Assembly: GCF_028453695.1 (NCBI RefSeq)
Contig: NC_135779.1
Coordinates: 4,030,001-4,094,000, forward strand
Reading direction: 5' to 3'
Length of the DNA stretch: 64,000 bases
Source: Augochlora pura
Taxonomy: Eukaryota; Arthropoda; Insecta; Hymenoptera; Halictidae
The first letter of the stretch is position 1; every line of letters begins with the position of its first letter. The position numbers and the translations under genes were made by a program. The notes beneath the pieces are model-generated. The model did no database searches and was not told the origin of the DNA. It worked only from the letters and a program-made list of their open reading frames with translations. This document shows, one piece after another, positions 10,827 to 21,562 of the stretch.

Positions 10827-11576
10827 TTGATGGGAGAAATTCACGTTACTAACCGAATCAAAACAAATGCGTTATTGTTACTTTTACAAACTGATAGAGT
10901 CAATGTAATTGTAAAAGGGTTAACAGATTCAATTGCAAGGGGTAGAAGCGAAAGAAATTTCTCCGAGGTACGTTTAGGCTGTCCCTTCGCGGCGGCTCGA
11001 AGCAGAGAGAAGAATCGGCGAACAATTCGCGAATTCGGATCTGCTGCGCGTGGAAAGTTCGGATCGGAGCGCGGCGATCCCATTGGCGTTGGGTGTCCAC
11101 GGCGTCGAGTGTCGGTCGAGTGTTGCGTTTCACCGCAAATAGTGTCGGCGTCGTGCGGCAAAGTTCACTCGGTTTACCGTATCAAGGGGACGCGCGCGCG
11201 ACATACCGTCTCCGAGTCCGCGGCGCGGTGTGTCTCACCTCCGCGCGGCAAAAGGCCGCGAATAAAATTCCGACCGCGAACGAAAAGTAGGACGACCGTG
11301 CGCCGAGCGAGCGAGCGAGCGAGCGAGCGCGCTCGCAGAAACTGCACATTTGCATCTTTCAATAACCGTGCGTCACCGCGCCTCGCTACGCAATCACCGT
11401 GCCTCCTTCGTGATTTTACACGACACGGATCATTGTCCTCTGTCGTCCTGTCCGACGCAGAAAATTCCCCATCTGGAATCCGTCGTCTCTACGCGAATGC
11501 TGCACGAGCTCCGACGGATAACCAGCGTTCCAACGTGATCCCAGAGAACACGAGGTGTAAAACAAACGATTCGTAA
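10827..11576 (+). CDS. Long open frame of unknown status (249 codons)
   Basis: This is one of the longer frames not driven by a dinucleotide repeat. It starts at an ATG just upstream of the dispersed repeat at 10868, so its N-terminus would be encoded by repeat DNA. The translation is Arg/Ser-rich with low-complexity runs from a GAGC tetranucleotide repeat. It has no recognisable domain, signal peptide or membrane segment. Overlapping minus-strand frames are also open, which is typical of stop-poor CpG-rich DNA. Chance is the best explanation. Confidence 0.08.
   Translation: MMGEIHVTNRIKTNALLLLLQTDRVNVIVKGLTDSIARGRSERNFSEVRLGCPFAAARSREKNRRTIREFGSAARGKFGSERGDPIGVGCPRRRVSVECCVSPQIVSASCGKVHSVYRIKGTRARHTVSESAARCVSPPRGKRPRIKFRPRTKSRTTVRRASERASERARRNCTFASFNNRASPRLATQSPCLLRDFTRHGSLSSVVLSDAENSPSGIRRLYANAARAPTDNQRSNVIPENTRCKTNDS
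10868..10918 (+). repeat. Dispersed repeat copy 2 (partner at 9921-9970)
   Basis: This is a direct-orientation copy of the 9921 repeat. It ends in GTAAAAGGGTTAA, a word close to the inverted CCCTTT-TTAA terminal motif seen elsewhere, so a transposon-derived origin is possible. Confidence 0.75.
11304..11330. repeat. (GAGC)6 tetranucleotide microsatellite
   Basis: About six GAGC units are followed by a CG-rich inverted stretch. The segment is stop-free in all frames and so extends chance open frames on both strands. Confidence 0.92.
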
Positions 11577-14452
11577 ATATAGTAAATGATTGAAACGAAA
11601 GCATATGTTTCGTGTCTTTAAGAAATATCATTATTTCATCATGGGAAACTTTAATCGAATGTGTCATCATGTCGCAGCGTATTTCGCGCAGAGAACTCTG
11701 CCGTCGAGAGTAACAGCTCCGCGCGAAATTCCGTCGTGCCCAAGAGGGTAACACCGATTCGACGACACGGTTCAACAGATCGTTATCGACACGCGTGTCG
11801 CACATGGTCGGTAGAACCGTCGATCGAGACGACGCGCGGAAAAAGAATCGGCGACACTTTTGCACGGCTACGTTTGCTCGAGCGCATCGCCAGTCTGCAA
11901 AAGTCTTATCGGCCGAGAAGAGCTTCAATATTTGCCGGCGGGTGGGATGCCTAGAGAGAGCGACGATGGAGGAATAAGCCGTTCATTGTATTCCACGATA
12001 AAACGTCTCGGTTCACGGCTTCTGCCACGATCGCGGAAAAATTCGGCCATTCGCTGACGTTCCCTGTCCGCGACCGACTCTCCGCGACGTTTGCTCTAGC
12101 GCGGGCTGCGTTCTGCTCTTCAAATACGACCGAGTCTTCTCTATTTTGCACTCGCGCTATTTATTAATACTACATACACGAACGTTCTAGATACATGTTT
12201 TCAGAAGCGTCTCGATCGTTCCTTTAAACCCCATCGCGCTGCAATCTCTTTTCGTGCGATGATTAGCGCTTGAACGTCCTCAATAATTTCCTTGGTAGAG
12301 CGAGATCATTCTTGTTTCTCATGGGTTTTCCTTTAATTTGCAGGTTTTCGTGGCAGGTGATATTTAGTGAATTCTTGTTTCTGGTATGTTTATTATTTAA
12401 TTTTATTTCTAGACTTTGATAACAGGAGCATCAAATTTTCGTTCGATTTAAGAAGAACGAATAACGTTAATATTTAATAAATTATGCATGAATGCAGTTG
12501 ATTAAATTTTAATTAATGGGTCCAATGATTTGATTTAGACTTAAATGTTCAAACTACAGCGGTTTAAAGGATGATCACGGAAAGAAGAAGACTCGTTACC
12601 GCCAAAGAGACCGCGCAGCTCGAAAAGCACGCTCCGCCGGCGAAACTCGAAGCTGTTTCAATTAGAAGAAACGAAGCGAAACGAACGAAGCTCGTAAAAT
12701 AGTTTCGAGCGCGCTCTCTCGTTCGTAAACGAGACTTAACAGATTGTCGAATTTTGGTGGCGAAAATTGGAGAGTTCCGCGCGTCGATACGGTGGCTCGG
12801 GCTCGGGCTCGAACAACGGGTCCGCTCTCGAGACGTCTGCACGGCGCGCACAGCAGGCCAACCTGACCCGAATCCCGTTTAGTTTTTCCCCCCGCGCCCG
12901 CGACCCCGAAATATTAATATCCGGTTATCGATCAGCGGTGAGCTTCCTTCGAGGCTGCCACCGTTAACGACGCCGTACTTTTTGGCAGCCGTTCCAGCCC
13001 CATAAAGCCCGGGCCATAAAAGTTGCAACGGTGCGCCGAGTTTATGCCGCTACGACGCATAACCTGTCCCACTGACGCGGAAGTTGCTCCAATTACGAGC
13101 GAGCCGGCCCATGATTTCGCGGGAAGTTCGTTTCCCCTGGAACAGGGCCGTTAGCAAGAAACTAGCTCCTGAACGTCTCTTTGTTTTCCCGAAAAAAGAA
13201 AAAACAAAAAAAAAAGAACAACCGACCCAATTTTCGCCCGTCAATGGGTTCGAATAAACGACGATTGTTCGCGACGGAGATTTGCGCGAACGAAAGTGGC
13301 GTGATACAGCGCGAAATGATTGCTCCTCGAGACTATTGCAAGCCGAAAGGTTTCCCTCGAATGCAAAGTGTTGAATGAGGAAGGTAAATTGTGTCGAGTG
13401 ATCTTTTCTTAGAGAATATTGAGCAGAGACTTTTTGTGTAAGAATAATTTTGAGGTATTTCGGTATTCTGTTCGGGTAGGAATCATTAAAGATTAAAGCG
13501 ACGAGTAAAACGCGGATTCGATACGTTTAACAGAAATTAGTAGATTGAATACAAATAGTAAAGGTAGTATTCGACGAATTTAGAAATACCGTTGCGTTTG
13601 TTTTAAAGCAATGAAATAATTAAGGTAAGAGAAGAATGTCTACGTCGCTTCTGTATTTTGCAAATAATACGGACAATTTATATTTCTCATGAATCTATTT
13701 TGCGACGTCTTATTATACGCTTCTACAAGACTTATTAAAAGACCCCAGTAAACGTAACAACCGTAATAAAATAATATCGGTTATTAACCTCTCCCTAAAG
13801 AGAATCTTAAAAGTCACAATTAAATCTAAAATCCACAAAAATTACCGAAAGATACGGACGACCACGCTTCTATAAGGATTACGAAGGTACAACCGAGAAT
13901 TCACTGTATTTATCGTCTCGGTGCGAATCCCTGATATCGAGACGAACGTTTAGAGTTCTCTGCGAATTTTCGCAGAAGACGCGCGGAAATTGTTAACAGT
14001 GCAACACGCGGCTGAATTTCCGTGAATCGAAAGTTTCGAGTGCGAGCGATCGATTCGCAGAAAGTGTGGGAACGGATTTGTGTCGTTCGAAGGAGGCGCA
14101 GGGCTCGCGCAGGTGCGGACGTCAATTTAACGACGCCGCGCACGGCGTCAGCATACCGAACAAGACCGGGGTAGCCTTAAGGAGCGAGCTAAGTGATGCA
14201 AGTCTCTCTCCTCGGCCGTCGTGCATGCACGGTGCATTGCCCCCTCGCACTTAGATAGAATCGTCTACCACCCACACCCGCGCGCCCCTTTATGTCACTC
14301 TCGCTGTTTCGCGCGATAACGCCATCGGAATCCGCTTTCCGGCGAGCTCGCGAGGAAAACTCGTCGCGAAGACGTTCCCACCCCGACTGCCGCCGATCGA
14401 TTTCTGCGCGGCGAATCAAATCTATTCTAGATGCGCTCCTACGGCACCACTC

Positions 14453-14480
14453 GTTTGCCAGGTGCAATCTCCTGGCAAAC
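14453..14480. other. Perfect 10-bp-stem hairpin
   Basis: GTTTGCCAGG (14453-14462) and its exact reverse complement (14471-14480) flank an 8-base loop. The stem is too short for a microRNA precursor, and pairing does not extend outward. It could be a paired binding site or chance. Confidence 0.8.
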
Positions 14481-15873
14481 TCCGGCGCTGAATTCAAAAT
14501 TGGCCCCTCGTTCCCGGGGTAAACGGCTATCGAATCTTGTCGTCGCAATTCTCTGTTATTTTCGTAACAGCGTTCCACGGGTGAAGCACCTAGAAAATTG
14601 GCTGCAAGATATTTCAACGTAATCTGAACGATCCTTTCAGCTTACATTGTTATATTCTGTCGTATCATTATTGTTTTTACTAGCTTTTAAATAGGCTGTA
14701 AACATAGGCTAAAACTCTTTCGAAAGAAAAATTGCTATCGACAGCAAAGATTATTTTGTAAAAATTATTTACCTCTTTCGCCGGATGCTTATACGATTGC
14801 TCAATTTTATTTCATGAAATTAAAGTTGCACGAGCTCTACAAATTATGCGAACCGTCGTTACGTGGTATAACGGATCAGCGTAAAAATGAAATTCTGTTC
14901 GGTGACAGTCGGAGCGTGTAGATCGTCCCGTGCTGTGCGACGGATTACGACACGATGCACAAGATGGAATGCAACGAGCTATTTTTTGTACGTCCGCCTA
15001 GTTTCATCGTTAATTCGTTTTCTTGTTACCGAGTGAGCGGGACGCCGGTGAGAGAGATTGAAGAAGAAAATCGGGATGCGCGCGTGCATCCAACCCGGTC
15101 TTAGCGAGGATGCGAGGAGCGAGCCGAACACGCTCGTTAGGGTCGTTCTCCTCGCTAGACGATGAAGATTTCAGCAGAGGCTGTCGGGTCGAGTCCGCGG
15201 GACCCGCGATTTACGTAGCTGCATTCCGCGCGTGCCACTCGCGGCGGCTGCCTCGACCTTTCGCAATGATAAAGAACGTGACACTCCACTCTCTTTTCAC
15301 CTGGACCGGTGGCTCGTTATCGCGCGGACGCTCTCGCCGCAGATTGAAACGGGACGCGGAGCGGTGCCAGAGGCTGGATCATCGCCGCCGCCGCCGCTGG
15401 ATCCAGGCCGTTGTTAGCCAACCGAGATCCTTGGGATCGAGCACGATAACCTTCCTTCCTTAGCAACGACCAACGCCCCCCCACCCCTTCCCGACGTTCC
15501 ACCTGTGCAACGTCACTGGGATGATCTCGCCGGATCCCGATCGGGATCTCGCCGCGAATTACCCGGATTACTCTCCCGATCCATCCCGCTTCGTCAACTT
15601 CGCGACTGTCAACGGTGTTCTCCGATTATCGTCGATAAACTGCAGATCTCTGTGCAAAATAAAAATCGCGCTGATTTTCAAGGTACAGAAGCTGCATCGA
15701 TATTTATCTCGCTCGTCGTCGATAGATTTTGGATCTTTGTGTAAAGGGTAGATTCTATTCTTCGATTAATATTAATATTTAAAATAATAATATTATATTT
15801 TTATATTAACGTCCTAATATTTTTAATACGTTGAAAATAAAATTTTTCTTTCTTATTCGAACCACTCAGTTTT

Positions 15874-15910
15874 GTCATAAATGCATAAAATGCACAGTCT
15901 AGTCATCGCT
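15874..15910 (-). mobile_element. Short remnant of the ATGCAT/TGACT repeat family
   Basis: Read on the minus strand, this piece contains ATGACT followed by GTGCATTTTATGCAT. That matches the core of the hairpin element at 62.0 kb and its relative at 54.9 kb. Only about 30 bases are alignable by eye. Confidence 0.35.
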
Positions 15911-16280
15911 TTAATGCGTCGAAGATGACGTAACAATGTTTTTAAATTGTTACTCGCTATTTATTCGCGGACTATAATAGATTGAAGCAAATTTAAAACT
16001 ATAGAACGTTGTGAATCATCAGCCCTGCGTGAATAAAATTTCTTTAAAGATCACAACCGAACAGATTTTTATGAAAGAGACACTAATTTTGAAAGTACCA
16101 TAATCATCAGCATTTTCGTTCCGTCCCCTGAGAAGGGACGTTCCAGTGTTAACATTGTTCAGCCATTATGGAACTTGTTCTCTAAAGTATTCCTTCATTT
16201 CGTCGGAGATCGAGCGATACCAGTTCCCCCGAGGAAGACGGCAGAAGACGTCAGAAAAGGAGAGCGGCGCAAGAAAGAGG

Positions 16281-16371
16281 GAGAGAGATATATATATAGA
16301 GAGAGAGAGATCGTGTCGCGAGAGGAGAGACGGTCGCGTCGCGTCGCGTCGCTTAGCGTCGCTTAGCGTCG
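16281..16371. repeat. Compound GA/TA repeat followed by GTCGC minisatellite
   Basis: A GAGA-TATATATA-GAGAGA run (16281-16310) is followed 20 bases later by about four GTCGC units and two GCTTAGCGTC variants (16332-16371). The same GCGTC pentamer forms a second array at 19951-19971. Confidence 0.9.
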
Positions 16372-17304
16372 GTTCGCGCGATAGTGTTGGTATCTTCGGT
16401 GGAACAGGAGTGGTTGGCCACCCCTGGCCTGGATACCGCGGCGTGTTGTTCACCTCCATGTGAAAGTACTCGCGGCACGCACACGCGAGCCGCGGGAACA
16501 CGCACGCGGCGACACCGGCACACCGATGCGAAGGTGCGTTCGTTCCGAACCGTTCGATTTTTAGCGCGCCGCTTTTTTCAGCCGCGAGCGACGAAACGCG
16601 AGCCGCGCCGGGACGATTTCCATCGGAAATTCGCGCGTCCACCGGCAATGCTTTCGTTCGCCGCAAAAATGTGCGCGGAGAAGGTTGGGGGCACCGATAA
16701 ATCGCGGGCGCGACAACCGAGATAGATGAAACGTCTTCTGCATCGTGCACACGACGGGGACGGTCGTCAACGTTGCAGACACGCTTCTCCGCTCGCCATC
16801 GATCTCGGCGAGAGAGCAAATCGCCAATGGCAGTGTTTGAGGTCAGCTTGGTCACCGCGGCGGAGGTGGAGTGGTCGGTTGCACATGGTTATTCGAGTTT
16901 ATGGCCACTCGCTAACATGCCACGGAACAGTGCAAGGTTCACGATGCTCGGATAGACGCAAGAAACGAAGATGAATCGCGCGCGCCTGCGACGGCCAGAA
17001 AAATTTCTGCGGCGCGCCGCGCGATTTCCTTTTCGAGAGAGGCCGATGTCGCCCCGCCGCCGCGGGTTCCGTTCGTCGTCGCATCCGTCGGATTCGCGAC
17101 AACGACGGCGACGTTCCACCGGGGGAGGGGGGCGTGTCTGGCCCTCGAATATTTTTGGACACGTTCGACGATTCGATGACGCGGACCGTGGACCGCGAGT
17201 GTGTGTTTGGTCGCCGAGCGGCCCCGGCGTCGTCGGGGCGTTTTACCGGGAACCGTGCTTAGCAGATTTTCTGAATTGTTTTCGCGACCGGCACGTACAC
17301 CGGC

Positions 17305-17308
<4 letters not shown>

Positions 17309-17352
<44 letters not shown>
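17309..17352. repeat. (CT)22 microsatellite
   Basis: Perfect CT dinucleotide repeat of 44 bases. It encodes Leu/Ser alternation in plus-strand frames and so creates spurious open frames. Confidence 0.97.
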
Positions 17353-17354
<2 letters not shown>

Positions 17355-17489
17355 CCGCCGTATTTTGGCTGGGCCGGATTAACGACCGACATTCCGGAAA
17401 TCGGGACTTCGAAAAACGACGCGCGGTGGATTTTTGGAAATGGCGAACGCCCGCCGATACGTTCTGCTGTACAGATGTGTTTATTTAAA

Positions 17490-19290
17490 GGTCTTTACTT
17501 TTTTAACGAGCACATACGAGAACTTCTGAAAGAGTTCTTCTTCCAAAATATCTTAGAAAATGTCGTACAAAATTTGCAGAAATGAAATATACAGAAAATG
17601 AGTGACGATTACAATAAATTGGCGAAAAAGTTATTTCCACCTCTACTATTGATCCTAGAAAAACCCCCTTCTATTTTTCGATATAATTAATATCACCGGG
17701 ATACGAGCGACTCAAAATAAAATCTTATTAATCAAAATATTGCCTATTATTTTCAAAATATAAAATACGAAATACTTCATGAATGAGTAGAATGTTTTCG
17801 TATTTATTTGCACGTTCGAAGACTTTTATTACGTTGAGAGAATTGAAAAATGTTGCGGGGTCTCCGGCAACCCCACGTAGTCGTTCTAGGGTTAAGAATG
17901 TTGCGTCCGCGTCCGCGTGAACCCTTAACGTGGCCAGCAAGCGGTACGTCAACCCTGCGGGCGATTAGTGTTTACGAACTATCGTGTGGCAACCGCTCGC
18001 AGCAGACAAGCAGCGTCGCGCTGGCTCGAGTGGAGGAAAGCCAGCGCCGAGCATTCCGCTATCTTTCTAATCTCGTTCTTCTACGACCCGGCTATCGCTG
18101 GCAGCTCGCGCGACAGTCTTTTTACGCTCGCCCCGCGCACGTGTTCGTGCCACGTTATGACGCTGCCCACACAGCGCGCGGACGTTGATCCGCGTCGCGA
18201 CGCGCCGGCTTGCCAACGTTCCTAAGACACCGGGGCAAAAAGGGTTGAACAGGAACAAGAGGAACGGAGCGGAGATCGACGGAGCAGAGAAACAGCTTGC
18301 GGAAGATCCGAGACCGCCGCGGAGAAAGCGGACAACGAGGAAAGAAAACAGTGAAAGGAGTCTCGCCGAAGCTCTACGAAAGGGGCAATAGTACGCCGCC
18401 GCTGGAAACCCGGATCGATCTACGATTCTGCACGGTGTACAGGGTGTCTCGGCGTGAAAGGTGCCCGCGATTCCATGGGAGAAGCTCGGCCGAAGATGCG
18501 CGGTCGAATTTATATCGCGGGAAACGCGAGGGAGTCGAATTCGGGGGTCCGGGTCGCGTCAGTGGACGAGGACAGCCATGGTCGGACGTGTGTCAATAGT
18601 CTCGAGAATTTTCAGAATTTTTCCCGAGGAATTTCGCTCTGTCCGATTGCGTCATAAGAGTGTACTGAATCACTTTGTGTTGGTAGGAACGAATTGCCGC
18701 GTGTTACTGCATTGCAAAAAGAAGACGAACAAGTGGGGAGCTCGACAATTTTCTCTCAAATAATAATATCGAAAGAAACTGTTGCGTTATATTAATGTGG
18801 ATACTTTGATAATTTATTGACGAGATTGTTGTAGCTTCCGAGAAACTTTTTAAGAAATTCGGAATTGTTGAAGGATGTCGTGTACATATGTAAAAAAAAA
18901 AAAAATAGGGAATTTGTTCTGTATCTGAAAAATAGCTGAACTAATAAAATTAAGCGCCTTCTTAAGACCTAATCGAATAACTTTTGTAACCGTGCTAAGT
19001 CGAATAAAATCATGTAAGAAGAAAATTGAATTTCCTAGACCGTATAAAATAAGAACCGTGTCAATTTTAAAACCGAATAAAATTCTGTACTAAATAATCA
19101 ACTGAACGTAAAGTACGCAATAAATATCGATGAGAAAAAGGGATACTGTGCTCTTAAACATCTAACCAAAAAATCACTGTCTTCAAAGAAACGATTACAA
19201 CCGGGAAAGTCCTCGCGAAATATTTCCTAGACATGCGTTGCGATAAAAATTGGAAGAGCACAGACGGGAGGAATCCCTAAAGTCGGTAGA
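17490..19290. other. Gene-free stretch, AT-rich then GC-rich then AT-rich
   Basis: No gene is recognised. Near 17889-17927 a GGGTTAAG word is followed by a GTCCGC duplication and then CCCTTAAC, giving a short inverted pair of CCCTTAA-type words. Positions 17900-18600 are CpG-rich. At 18578 an ATG in good context (GCCATGG) opens a 61-codon frame with no recognisable content. Positions 18770-19200 are AT-rich and carry a loose repeat of TCGAATAAAAT words. Confidence 0.5.
18935..19095 (+). repeat. Degenerate tandem words, about 33-bp spacing
   Basis: CGAATAA-type words recur at 18941 (as CTAATAA), 18974, 19001, 19041 (as CGTATAA) and 19074, usually followed by AAT and preceded by AC or TC. Spacing is 27 to 40 bases, mean about 33. 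The array is decayed and could be coincidence in AT-rich DNA. Confidence 0.3.
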
Positions 19291-19299
19291 AAATTCAGA

Positions 19300-20050
19300 C
19301 GGCGAAATTTCGGGTACACTGCGGTAACCAGAAAAGTGCATTCCGCTCTTTCGCGAAACGTGGAAAAATCGCGGGCCAACGGTTCGCCGCGGGTGGGGTT
19401 GAATTGCTCGAGTTTCGGAGGGTTTCGCGGCCGGGTAAATTTGGCGAGCGGTCTCGAAACGGTGGGAGAGCTTTCAGCCGTGGCGCGGGTAGTGGTTCGC
19501 GGCGGCCGGGACACGGGAACACGGGAACGCGACAACCGAAAGTACCGAAAGGCATAGGAGCGGACTTGATGTACCGTTACGAGGCAGAATGGCGGTTGTT
19601 AGTGTGGCAGTGTGTTAGCCGGGCAGGATCACGTGGGCAGGAGGTTGCAGACGGAGAGTAGGCAGAACGAGGAGAGCGCGCGCCGTGGGTGTAGGTGTAC
19701 CTGTGCCACAGGCGGCGGAGACGGCGCGCGAGAGCAAGAGGAAGAGCGCGCGGACGCGCGAGCGCGCTCGCTCGAGAGGGCGAGAAGGCGAGAGAGGACC
19801 GACGCCGCCAGGACGAGGAAGAAGATCCGGCCGCGAGAGAAGAAGATCTACTGCGGGTGCTCTTCCTCCTCGGCTAGGAGAGGAGGACGCAACAGCTGCG
19901 AGTAGGTAGCCAGGAACCTGTCCCTACAAATCTTTCTAACTGCTGCCGCCGCGTCGCGTCGCGTCGCGTCGTGGCCATCCGCTTCTCGGCTTCTCTCTTC
20001 GTCGCGGTAACTTCCCTCCTCGTCTCGCGAGCGCGCCCGGCCGGTGTCCG
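19300..20050. promoter_or_regulatory. CpG-rich, purine-rich block, promoter/5' UTR-like
   Basis: This is a strongly GC-rich interval with long purine-biased runs (AGGAAGAAG, GAGAGCAAGAGG words) on the plus strand between 19650 and 19900, and a (GCGTC)4 array at 19951-19971. Purine-rich, ATG-poor leader-like sequence is compatible with a 5' UTR exon. No splice donor with a full consensus or start site can be pinned down. Confidence 0.2.
19951..19971. repeat. (GCGTC)4 pentamer repeat
   Basis: Four near-perfect GCGTC units. It is the same motif and strand as the repeat at 16332-16371, 3.6 kb upstream. Confidence 0.9.
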
Positions 20051-21248
20051 CAATATATCAGGCCTCGCTTCCTAGTCCTGCCAGCCTAGCGTTATGATAT
20101 CACGATCTGGAAGGACGACACTGTGACCGGTTATGCTTCGATCACACTCCCACGCGGATTTCTGCACGAGACCTCGGCTGCTAATCGGGCTCTCCGAGCC
20201 TTCCTGGTCCGACCAGGCGAGCACTGGGTCACTATGATTCGATCTCCGCGAATAGACGAGACAGAGAACACGCCGAGAACGCGTTCCTCCTCTTATCGCG
20301 AGCGCTTTATTATGGCTAGATAAACTCCACGGATCTGTACCCATTTCCGCGAGGTAAAAATAATTGTCATCGATTTTATCGCGACTTAATTGTTCAATAT
20401 TTATACCACTGTTCGCTAGATCGATGTTTCTAGATAACGCGAGGAATTTTCAAATATTTATTTAATACGAAGTTTCCGACTTTCTTTCACGAATCGTAAT
20501 AACATAAAGAATTTTGAAAATTATTTACGTGGAACGAAATGCGTTAATCACACGTATTAGCAATATTATTATACTGTTGTGACAAGAAAGGTTTCGCGTG
20601 ACACGCTTTCCTGTATCTCGATTACGTACGATACGTAATGCGTTACCTCGTTATACGAGATACTATCGTAATTAGTATCAAAGTAGTTGACTGTACGTGT
20701 AGATAACCGAATGCCAACTATTGTATAAAGAGACTGCGGGTCTCCGAAGATCATCGGATGTACTAAATCATCCCGCGATATATTTCACATTCCATCTGCT
20801 CGTGATCGAACAACGTTCAACGACAACAATTATCCGCGGTGCAGGATACAGGCGCGGAACAATTGTCGCGGATCCGTCGCCCGAGGCCCCATCGAAATCG
20901 ACTTGCGTAACGGGGAGAGCGCGTTCCCGCCGCGAGGAGCGGCGCTGAAAGAATCCTCGGCGTCTTTCCGGGGTTAAGCAGCCGGTCGTTGATTTCCTCG
21001 GCGTGTGCGCCACGGATTCAATTGTCGGTCTCGGGACGAGGAAAAGGCGTTGCTCGCGTTCGTATTCCGCTTGGACCCGGGGTCAAAAGCCGGGCCGTAA
21101 ATATCGGTCGCGGACCGATTCGTTTTCACGCGCGCTCCGCCGATTCCTGGCACGGGATTGGCCAGCGTCGTTCGCTCTCGGCGAGCGGGACGACGTTTCC
21201 TCAATACGCCGCGACAGATTCGAATGAAAATAAACGAGTTCCTATCCC

Positions 21249-21266
21249 GGGGCGGGGCGGGGCGGG
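21249..21266 (+). other. (GGGGC)3-GGG quadruplex-type motif
   Basis: Three GGGG runs and one GGG run are separated by single C bases, a compact G-quadruplex pattern on the plus strand. It also contains GGGCGG boxes. It lies in a CpG-rich block. Confidence 0.75.
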
Positions 21267-21502
21267 AGGCGCAGCTCGAACAGTCGAAGAGGAGGAAGAG
21301 GGTGGCCGATGATGGTCGGTGAGCGAGAGTGTCACCGCCTGGCATTGTACGAGCGGCCCGTACCGGCCGGTCTCTCTGCCTCGCGGACGATGTTAAAAGA
21401 CAATTAATCTGAATAACTCAGCCTAGACCCGAGCCAGTGTCCCACATTTCGCGATGCAACCGCTGCGAGCGTGAACGCGAGCGGCGAGCGCGCACGCCTC
21501 CG

Positions 21503-21562
21503 CCAGAGAATCGCCGAGGAATCGTCGGAGAATCCTCGGAGAATCGCCAGAGAATCGCCGCG
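21503..21562. repeat. Minisatellite with 11-12 bp AGAGAATCGCCG-type unit
   Basis: About five imperfect units (AGAGAATCGCC, AGGAATCGTCG, AGAATCCTCGG, AGAATCGCCAG, AGAATCGCC) follow head to tail. Unit length drifts between 11 and 12 bases, which argues against a maintained reading frame. Confidence 0.85.

Larger units (their letters stand above)
11580..16140. other. Gene-free stretch of mixed composition
   Basis: No gene is recognised. There are CpG-rich pieces at about 11.68-12.15, 12.56-13.3, 13.9-14.6 and 14.95-15.6 kb, and AT-rich pieces at 12.3-12.55, 13.4-13.9, 14.6-14.85 and 15.75-16.1 kb. A strong short hairpin lies at 14453-14480. Near 15885-15910 is a minus-orientation remnant of the TATGACTCAG/GCATTTTATGCAT repeat found at 54.9 and 62.0 kb. 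Confidence 0.55.
16200..17480. promoter_or_regulatory. CpG-rich block with GA/TA, GTCGC and long CT repeats
   Basis: This GC-rich interval contains a GA-TA-GA compound repeat (16281-16310), GTCGC pentamers grading into a 10-base GCTTAGCGTC unit (16332-16371), and the cleanest long (CT)n of the window (17309-17352). It resembles insect promoter or 5' UTR DNA. No TATA box, initiator or open frame anchors a transcript. Open frames of 200-230 codons here overlap on opposite strands and include repeat-coded Leu/Ser runs. Confidence 0.18.

Noticed and set aside
16166..16855. 229-codon minus-strand open frame as a gene
   Set aside because: Its C-terminal part is repeat-coded (Ser/Leu/Ile runs from the GA/TA repeat) and several opposite-strand frames are also open.
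19606..19627. miR-34-like sequence (TGGCAGTGTGTTAGCC)
   Set aside because: The seed matches miR-34 but the rest deviates, and no complementary arm is found within 100 bases, so no precursor hairpin forms.
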